Origin: Hypericum androsaemum
Lineage: Eukaryota > Streptophyta > Magnoliopsida > Malpighiales > Hypericaceae
Length of the DNA stretch: 64,000 nt
NCBI GenBank assembly: GCA_963995505.1
Contig: OZ023192.1
Coordinates: 4,137,001-4,201,000, forward strand
Reading direction: 5' to 3'
The position numbers and the translations under genes were made by a program. Below, in pieces: positions 56,820-64,000 of this stretch. The notes under the pieces are model-generated. The model was given only the letters and a program-made list of their open reading frames with translations, ran no database searches and was not told where the DNA came from. Position 1 is the stretch's first letter. Every line of letters begins with the position of its first letter.

Positions 56820-57837
56820 CTTCTTTTCCTGCCGGTTGATGGCGCTGGAGCTCAGCCTTGGCCTGAGCTGGTTCGGGGACGACTGGCTGGGGTTCGGGGA
56901 TTGCGGGTTTTCACTTGGGCGACACGTCAAACAGGTTATGTGCATAATCCTGAACTGTACATGATTCAATGGTTGATGTCCTGAGGAAGATGGGTCTTAT
57001 TGGATTTAGCTCAGGAGATGGGTGGGGGTTTAGTGGGTATGCGTCGTTGGGTTGGCTACAGTGAGTAAGGTGGTGATGAGGAGGTTAGCTAAATATAGGA
57101 TGGATGTATAATGAGGCTATATCGACGTGTTTAGAACCACAGAGAGTATGGTTATGTGTGCGAAAGATGTTGAAGCTCTTCGTCTCTTGATGATGGATGC
57201 AATTTGGTTAAGGAGGGTATCGTTGAGCAAGCTCGGGAAGCATTCGATGAGTCAGAAGAATACTGTTGCCCCTACACGCAACAAGAAGAGCAATGCGGTA
57301 GTGGCAGGGGGCCTCAGGCGGCAATATGGGGAGAACCTTCTTCACCTGCAAGTGGCCATATGCCTGTAATGGTATATTTGGATCTTACAGCGGAGAAGAG
57401 CGAATACCATCTCTTCGATGCAACACTCGGCACCATATTGAAGAGACGAGAAGATTGCAACATGTGAGTGGGTGCAAGAGAACACAAAACTTGTACTTCG
57501 CTGTGTGTGTGCATAGATCTTGCTGAAGTTGAACTGTGATTGTGTAGTCGTTGTTCATATCTGATGGGAGAAGAGACATAGATCACAAGAAATCTGAAGC
57601 TGAAAATGGGGTGAGTAAGGTAGAGGAAACCTTCCTTTATTTTCATTTCTGGAACATTTGGATTGATTATCCATTTTTTTTAAGACAAGACCACATGAAA
57701 GTTGTTGGTGGCTATTTTGGGCGAACGTGATGATGGTTGATCATATACTCGAAAACCTGCCGTTTTCCTCTTCCTCTGTTTGGGCAGTTTTAACTTGCTA
57801 TTCGTTGCAAAGAGATTATGTTCTAACATTAGTCCAT
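56820..57837 (+). other. Possible decayed gene sequence upstream of the kinase remnant
   Basis: A small plus-strand open stretch starts ATGGCGCTGGAGCTCAGCC at about 56838 (MALELSLGLSWFGDDWLGFG). Another, 57204-57467, reads MVKEGIVEQAREAFDESEEY and PVMVYLDLTAEKSEYHLFDA. Codon-like GC content is higher than the surroundings, but no domain is recognised. They could be exons of a decayed gene. Confidence 0.3.
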
Positions 57838-58437
57838 CTTGATTGAGCTTTCAGACTTTGGCCTTGCTGTGACATCTGGGATACACAACAAGAATGTTCA
57901 ACTTTCAGCAACTTTGGGTTATGTGGCTCCGGAGTACCTTTTGGATGGTATGCCAATCCCTAACATGATTTATTCCATTTGTGAGATCGGTAACCATAAT
58001 TTCCATTCTACATTCATGCCTAAATTTTTTTTTATCTCAAAAACTGTATTAGCAGCTCTCGTTTGCAAACTGATTTTACTTCCATTTGCAAGGAACTTCG
58101 TCTCCTTGAACCAATGAACTCAAACGGTAACACGGATGGGCGGAGATTCGGGATTCGAGTAACCAGGATTCAAATCATGAGAAAACAACTTCGTCTCCTT
58201 GAGTGTCTGATTCTAGTTCCTTGGACTCGCATTCTTCACCCTCTATCTACTCTGCATAATTTGCTCTCAAGCAAGGGAGAGATGTTGAAGATTTGGTGAA
58301 TTTGTTGCCTCTGAACAAAATACAATCATGCCCATCTCCTTTTGTAGGTAAACTTACCGACAAAAGCGATATGTATGCTTTTGTTGACTGTGCATTAGAA
58401 TCTCATCTCGACAAAATTTTAGTATAGTCCTTCCACG
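57838..58437 (+). pseudogene. Receptor-like protein kinase fragment
   Basis: Two pieces flank an intron-like gap. 57838-57947 encodes the kinase activation segment ([12 protein letters not shown] with the DFG metal-binding motif, then [13 protein letters not shown] with the APE motif). 58348-58385 encodes GKLTDKSDMYAF. The gap starts GTATGCC and ends TTTTGTAG, and joining keeps the frame. The text then jumps to an unrelated or deleted region and stops at 58437. The N-lobe, catalytic loop and C-lobe are missing. This activation-segment sequence resembles plant receptor-like cytoplasmic kinases, so it is a gene remnant. Confidence 0.75.
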
Positions 58438-58439
58438 AA

Positions 58440-60295
58440 TATAACTTGATATGTAGCGATTATTTAACTTCTACTCCATATGGGAGACCATCAATGATGA
58501 TGAACATTTAACAAGACTGATTCCGGCAGGAACATCCACTCGAGTCCATGAGATGGTCAAAGTAGACTCATCTGAATGCAGATTATATATTTTTTTACAC
58601 TACCAAATATGAGGAAATGTACTTCTACGTATTGATGTATCCCAAAATTTACATAAGACAGCCAACTGAAAGAATGATGTGCAGGCCAAGGTACTACGAT
58701 AAGTTAGGAGGTGGTGGGGCGGATGGTGCAGGTTCTGTTACTCTTAAAGACCCTCCGAGCTCGAGCGGTACCAGGGGGACGAGGGAATGAAGGACGTCGG
58801 TTATCAATGGCCAGTAGCTCGGTTCTTTCTGCACGCATAAAACTGCAACTGCTACTACCTACATTGTCATAATGATGATTTAATTTACATGGTCGTCGAG
58901 ACATCAGAGCTGAATGAGCAATGTTCATACAAGGACTACTGTGTTAATTCACCTGGTACAAGTGTTTCAAGTCCACGGGGTCCTTGATCACAGGGTCCAC
59001 AATGCTGGCGAGCTTCGATCTGTTCGGTCAGATGTGGCATGGCCTAGGTGCCATAGAAGCTAATCCAATTGCTAATGTTCATTACCATCTGCACGTGTCT
59101 TGGTAGATATACATATGATGGCTAATACAGAAGTCGAGTTATTTAGTTGTCATTGTAGTAACTCAATAACGTCAGTTTTATACATAACAGTCAAGTTTGA
59201 TACTAAACTGATTAAAGGAGATTGAAAATTCTTATCAACACGATCAACTCATAATCATATACTATAATAATTACTTAATAATCAGACAATATGTAGGATG
59301 TTTGAGAATTGTTTGTTTGTCGGATGTTGTTTGCCAAGATAAACACAAAACTAAACGAAAAATGCCACTCACACATATTTATTGTGGAGATTAGAAAGGA
59401 CAATTATATTTTGCTTTCTGGTTCAATTTTTTATGCCACCGGTTTAGTGAGTTTTAAACTTGTGTTGATTATGGTATTACCGTATCCTTGTTTATATGGA
59501 GCAATAGGATACAAAACTTATTAAAGCAACATATTTGCTTGAAAAAGCTGTATCCAATAGCATTTTTTGGTGTTGTCGAGGTTATTTGTTTTTTTGTGTG
59601 TGCAGGTTCCTACAAAATAATCAATTGTACGTTCCGACCGAAAAAAGATATAATCACATAAACGGAAGAATATCTCAAGTGATTAATATGACTGTTTAAT
59701 AGCATCGTCAGTGTAGAAACAATTGGGTTGCTCTGTTATTGTGTATTATTCGACAGAATTTATTTTTGATAACATACTCAAAGATTCCTGATATTTAGAT
59801 AAATTGGTGGATCGAAATATTTTAATATTGTTTAGTCCATAACGTAAGTATCAACCCAATGCATAATTGTACGTCATAATTGATTAGCATCGAGTTCAAT
59901 CTTATTTTTACTTTCCAGTACTACAGTCTACACCCACTGTTTTGAACCGAAAACTTTGCAATTAATTTAATTGATATTTCTCAAATCCAACTGGAAAGTC
60001 CAACTTCTTTTTGGAATTATATCGAACACTGATCATAAAATAAAAAAATTGTAACTGCCTCTTTATTATCCTCTCAAATATAATATGGTCAACTATACAA
60101 ATTTGGGCAATATACATTGTATTTGGTATTTAGTGAATGATTGTCAATTGATAATAAGAAGCGACATTAATGTCTTGACCGAAAAAAAAAAAGTGATACC
60201 AATATACACAAAGATAACCAAGTAGGCCAATTCAGATCATATTTTAGGAAATCAGTGAAAATTGGCAGGTAAATAATTAGGTGTCACCCACAAAT
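58440..60295. other. Intergenic region upstream of the MADS gene
   Basis: AT-rich. No ORF or repeat that I can support. The last few hundred bases are the presumed promoter region of the MADS gene. Confidence 0.45.
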
Positions 60296-60297
60296 TG

Positions 60298-60305
60298 TAT
60301 AAATA
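60298..60305 (+). promoter_or_regulatory. TATA box of the MADS gene
   Basis: TATAAATA lies about 138 bp before the ATG at 60436. This is a typical plant TATA with a 5' UTR of roughly 100 bp. Confidence 0.5.
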
Positions 60306-60435
60306 TAATGCCCATTTTCCCCTCTATTACTACCATTCCGAACGTCAACCCGCCAAAAGTAACGATATTATTTCCGTCTACGACCCTGTGAGATCCCCTA
60401 TATCGTTGCATCAAGAACTCGACAACTATTTTCTG

Positions 60436-61885
60436 ATGTCTAGAAAGAGTTTCGGCCGCCAGAGAATTGTAATGGCCAGGATGGACAAAGAGAGCAATCT
60501 CCAAGTGACGTTCTCCAAGCGTCGGGCTGGTCTATTCAAGAAAGCCAGTGAGCTTTGCACTCTTACAGGAGCCAAGGTCGCCATCCTAGTGTTCTCCCCG
60601 GGGAAGAAGGTGTTTTCCTTTGGGAATCCTGGTGTTGCACCGATCATTGATCGTTTTCTCTCCGGGGAGAATACTGAAGCTTCTGATGCCTCTGATCCCA
60701 TGCAACAATTAGTTGAGGCTTACCGCAAGGAGAACGTTCGAGACCTTAACATGCGGCTCTCTCATGTACATATATGCATAATTATAATTTATAATCATGA
60801 TTATAAATTAATATTTTTTAAAATAACTTTTATAAAACTATTTTTTTTAGAAAAAGAGATTGCATTTTTTTAATTCTGAGTGTTGAATCTATTTTTTCAT
60901 GTTTTCTGTGAAAAAGGTAGGGTTAGCCAATAGGGAGGTTTAAGAATAGAAATTTTGACTTCTATTATTTTCTAAGAGAATTATATTACTTTTCTATGCA
61001 ATTGGACCTTTCTCTTCTGGTTCCATATTAAATTGTTATTAAATATTTGAAAATAAAGGGAGAAATACTTTTCAGAAAAATATAAATTCTAATGAAACAG
61101 ATAAGTGTATAAATCAACTTCAATAGTATAATATATGCCAGTTTGCAGTTACAATTTAATTTGTGGTGCACAATTTTTGTTTTGGGAAGTAGAATAAATA
61201 TATTACTCCAAAATATATGAGATACAAGTACACCTTGACGACAAGCAAACCAATTGTGTTGTTGTTTAATCTAAGTTGAGTATCTTTGTTCAAACAATCT
61301 AATACACATGTATTCTACCAAGAAAGTCTAAAACATATATATTAATAATTAAATACCAGAATTGAGTTTGAATCTATTGAATAAGACTACGATAAGACAA
61401 ATTAGTAGTACATTATATCCGCTTCGACTTGCTCCCAAATGATCATGTTGTGAATATATTAACATGGTTTGATTGTTGTTCCAACTTGCTCAAAAAATCA
61501 TCAGATGCTTCATGAGCTTGAAATAGAGAAGAATAGAGGAGAAGAGCTTAAACGAATGAAGAAATTAGCTAAGAGCCAGGGACTCTTCAATTGGTGGGAG
61601 TCCCCCAAGGAGGAGCTCACATGGCCTCAGCTGGAGGCGTTGAAAGCCTCATTGGAAGAACTGAAGAGGGGCGTCTTGGTGCAAAAGGAGACTCTCAATA
61701 TTCATCAAGCATCCTATCACCAACCTCCACCTACTTATTATGCATCTAGTTCTGCTAGTGTTAATGGCTGCTTTTCCCGACCATTGAATTTGAATGTTCC
61801 TTTCTTGGAGCGCAATGTTAGTGTTGGAAACAGTGTTGCCGATGTGAATGCTACCGGATTTCCAAGAGGGTATTACATTGACTAG
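60436..61885 (+). CDS. Type I (M-alpha) MADS-box transcription factor, AGL62-like
   Basis: Two exons, 60436-60765 and 61505-61885, join in phase 0 (CAT|GTACAT donor, ATCATCAG|ATG acceptor) to give 236 residues. Residues 1-70 are the MADS domain: [19 protein letters not shown], then [20 protein letters not shown] and [17 protein letters not shown]. Residues 111-160 ([20 protein letters not shown], then [14 protein letters not shown]) form a likely coiled coil, and the tail is Pro/Tyr and Asn rich. There is no K-domain of the type II kind. AGL62-type factors act as dimers in the nucleus and, in Arabidopsis, control endosperm development. The ATG at 60436 is chosen because MSRKSFGRQ is the usual family start; an upstream in-frame ATG would add a non-conserved leader. 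No disabling change is seen. Confidence 0.9.
60766..61504 (+). other. Intron of the MADS gene (739 bp)
   Basis: AT-rich intron with GT...AG ends between the MADS domain exon and the coiled-coil exon. No inserted element is recognised. Confidence 0.75.
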
Positions 61886-61958
61886 CTAGAATTTCGCTAC
61901 GCATCACTGTGTTTGATCTTGTGTTAGCATCGGACAATGTATCGTAACTTGTTTGAAT

Positions 61959-62072
61959 TTTTTTTTGAAAGGTAGATTATTTACACCTAGATTACACCTG
62001 CCAAGGTTTGATCCCTGGACTTCCGTCAAGTTATGAACGCCTTGTATCGCTAGGCTAAGTGCCCTTTAGTTA
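61959..62072 (-). mobile_element. SINE-like element downstream of the MADS gene
   Basis: Read on the minus strand it starts GGGCACTTAGCCTAGCG (a tRNA A-box-like head), has a degenerate B-box-like GGGATCAAACCTTGG, and ends in poly(A) (T9 on the plus strand near 61958-61966). Flanks TAACTTGTTTGAAT (61945-61958) and TAACTTCTTCGAAT (62073-62086) match at 12 of 14 positions, a likely target duplication. Confidence 0.55.
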
Positions 62073-62176
62073 TAACTTCTTCGAATCTCTATATTTAATG
62101 AACAATTTCGGGACTACACTAGTATTTGTAGTTCGTTTGTGAAATGGGTTTAATAACGGTCCATTTTCGCGTGCAT

Positions 62177-62461
62177 ATAAATAGTTTTCAAAAAGTGCAG
62201 ATTTTAAAGTCAACTTTTTTGACCCCGAATTTAAGCTTCTTATAACCTACAGAATTAAACAATAATTTTAAATCATCAAGACTTAGATATTTGCGAATTT
62301 TAATATGTTTATAACATATTTATCACTTAATTGGTATATTTTCCAAAAAGGTACTATTTCTTAATTATAAAAGATCTTACATATCTACCCCAACCAGTAG
62401 AACTATCAGCAACCCATTGAAAGATTTTGACAATAATCTGCACTTTTTGAAAACTATTTAT
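62177..62461. mobile_element. MITE with 27-bp perfect terminal inverted repeats
   Basis: 62177-62203 and 62435-62461 are exact inverted copies (ATAAATAGTTTTCAAAAAGT, then GCAGATT). The 285-bp element is AT-rich and non-coding. It abuts the partial copy of the MADS exon on its right. The target duplication is not clear. Confidence 0.8.
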
Positions 62462-62640
62462 GCCTCTAGTTTTGCTAAAGTTAGTGACTACTTTTCCCAA
62501 CCATTGAAACTAAATGTTCCATATATGGAGCGCCATTTTAGCGTTGGTACGATTGCGGTGTGAATGATACTGATTCCAAAAAGGTATTACATAGAGTAGA
62601 TATAATTTTGTTGTTCATCATTGTGTTTGATCTTGTCGAG
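62462..62640 (+). pseudogene. Partial duplicate of MADS exon 2 and 3' UTR
   Basis: This segment matches 61741-61915 in order: CCTCTAGTTTTGCTAAAG, TTTTCCCAACCATTGAA, TATGGAGCGCCATTTTAG, AAAGGTATTACAT and CATTGTGTTTGATCTTG. It contains deletions and lacks an open frame. It covers about the last 48 codons plus the start of the UTR. Confidence 0.8.
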
Positions 62641-62654
62641 CGAATTGATATAAT

Positions 62655-63202
62655 CTAAGGATAATTACTCTAGGGTTCAAATTCAGTGGGGACATGGGTA
62701 ATCCCCACTGAAAGGGACAGGGGTAATATTGGAAATACAATAATTAAAATAATCTAAAAAAATATCAGCAAAATAATACAATTTATGGAACCCTAATGAG
62801 TATGTTTGGATAAAAACTCGAAAATACCCTCAACAGATTCTGACCATCAGATCTGTAAAAAAAGAATTTGATCAAATCTAAAGGTCCATATTTAGTCCAT
62901 ACCATGGGGATGATTTTTATGTAGTCCCCCTGAATCCAAATCCATTGCTCTAAGGTCTTTGGTTTTTGAGCAAACTCTCATTTTAGTCCTTACAACATCA
63001 ATAACCTTTCTTGTTCCTTCTATTTTGAAATAATAGCTCTTTTTAGTCCCTCGCTCCGGTATCAAATTTTTTGATACCGGAACTAGGGACTAAAAAGGAC
63101 TATTATTTCAAAATAGAATGAGCAAAAAAAAATACTGAAAATAGTAAAGACTAAAAAGAAGTTTACTCAAACACCAGGGACCTTAGGATAATTATTCCTA
63201 TA
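62655..63202. mobile_element. Foldback/MITE-like palindromic element
   Basis: The ends are inverted copies (GGATAATTACTCTAGGG and, reverse-complemented, GGAATAATTATCCTAAGG). The right half, 62950-63200, is a near-perfect palindrome centred at about 63070 (CCGGTATCAAATTTTTTGATACCGG) with arms containing GAAATAATAG / CTATTATTTC and TTTTTAGTCCCT / AGGGACTAAAAA. There is no coding sequence. Confidence 0.7.
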
Positions 63203-63354
63203 ACCTATTTAATGAACAATTTCTAAAATAGGTAATTTAAAAAAAATTGAGAGGCCACTCGTTAGTCGATCGGCTCAACTCCTCTTTTCGCCGCGTGGCA
63301 AGACTGGAATTTATTTAAAAAAATCAATTCTTGGGAAGCTACTCGCTAGTGTTT

Positions 63355-64000
63355 CTAAGAGTGAGCATTCGGATAATCCGAATCCGAACTTCTTATTATC
63401 CGAACTATCCGAATTGATTATTTAATTATCTGAATCTGAATCCGAATAGTAAATTATCTGATATCCAAATTTTTTTCGGATACGGATAATCCGAATTATC
63501 CGATTAACAAAACGACTGGTCATCCATTATTGCATCCAAACCAAATTTCCAGCAAAACCACACAATTAACAAATACAAAAAGTAGCATTAACATCCAATT
63601 CACAAATAAAGTGAAAGCAACATCATTCGTGGGTTGGCTGTAGGCAGTCTCAACATCCATCTATGAACTTTTTTCAATCTCCATGGGCATGAACCTGCGA
63701 TTAAAATATAAAGATGACGAAAGGGGTACCTTGTATAAGCAACCAGAGAGGAGGTCGGCTGTCGGAGTGGGATTTTTCGCTGAGTCGGGGTCGGAACAGA
63801 GATATAGGGAGTGACCGATTTTGGGGACATTTTTTTTTTAGGGTTTCAAGGAGGTGCTCTCGCGTGTGGTCTGGTCTGGGTTGAAGAATGTCTAAACATC
63901 AGGTAATAAAGAGTAATGGATCGGACTTAGCTATCCAGCCCAGGCAACTAATTGTTCTAATAGTTCAGATAATCCGAACTCATGTTTTTGCCATCCGAAT
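63355..64000. mobile_element. Inverted-repeat element rich in ATCCGAA words, cut by the window end
   Basis: It starts near GAGTGAGCATTCGGATAATCCGAA and has many ATCCGAA/TTCGGAT words at 63365-63505. The right end of the window again reads CAGATAATCCGAAC and CATCCGAAT, the inverse of the start. This resembles non-autonomous hAT-type ends, but the right border lies outside. A 76-codon minus ORF at 63830-63600 is not recognised. Confidence 0.5.

Noticed and set aside
60295..60435. N-terminal extension of the MADS ORF to an upstream ATG
   Set aside because: The extra 47 residues overlap the TATA box region and are not conserved, whereas MSRKSFGRQ at 60436 is the usual family start.
61985..62000. 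B-box-like word considered as a tRNA gene
   Set aside because: No cloverleaf can be drawn and the word is degenerate. The poly(A) and target duplication fit a SINE better.

Overview
The window is eukaryotic and reads as a eudicot plant chromosome. It is AT-rich with few genes. The genes have GT-AG introns, and one is a plant-type AGL62-like MADS-box gene and another a plant receptor-kinase remnant. The sequence is dominated by plant retrotransposons: Ty1/copia, Ty3/gypsy-like LTRs, L1-type LINEs carrying RNase H, LARD-like non-coding LTR elements, hAT-like elements and MITEs. The species cannot be named from the sequence alone.

Layout. 1-3539: decayed copia element ending in a 3' LTR. 5301-6120 (-): three-exon gene for a cystatin-fold protein. 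6338-8520: inverted-repeat elements. 9990-14081: non-autonomous LTR element with a broken gag-like ORF. 14083-22580: a second copia element split by a 4.5 kb gypsy-type solo LTR (16254-20736), which is itself split by a recent LINE (17713-19479, -). 22586-27424: a LINE remnant followed by a long 5'-truncated LINE. 27964-34262 (+) and 38746-44632 (-): two copies of one copia family in opposite orientation, each with LTRs and a 5-bp target duplication. Between them lie a LARD-like fragment and a multi-exon papain-like protease gene on the - strand (37346-38614). The second copia copy inserted directly upstream of that gene. 44843-53724: a LARD-like LTR pair with a 27-bp minisatellite, interrupted by a hAT-like element. 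53850-56810: a segmental duplication. 57838-58437: receptor-kinase pseudogene. 60436-61885 (+): two-exon type I MADS gene whose 3' end is partly duplicated downstream among a SINE, a MITE and a foldback element. 63355-end: start of another inverted-repeat element.

How the parts relate. Only three loci look like host genes: the cystatin-like gene, the papain-like gene and the MADS gene. The papain-like protein keeps the Gln, Cys, His and Asn expected of a C1A catalytic centre, but it has only one cysteine, so no papain disulfides. The cystatin-like protein lies about 31 kb away on the same strand. A functional link between them is inference. The strongest retroelement observation is a 14-nt perfect complementarity in the two opposed copia copies. 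It pairs the LTR with the site where a tRNA primer-binding site should be, no tRNA-type site is visible, and self-priming is a plausible reading.

All coordinates and splice sites come from reading the sequence by eye. No alignments or database searches were run.
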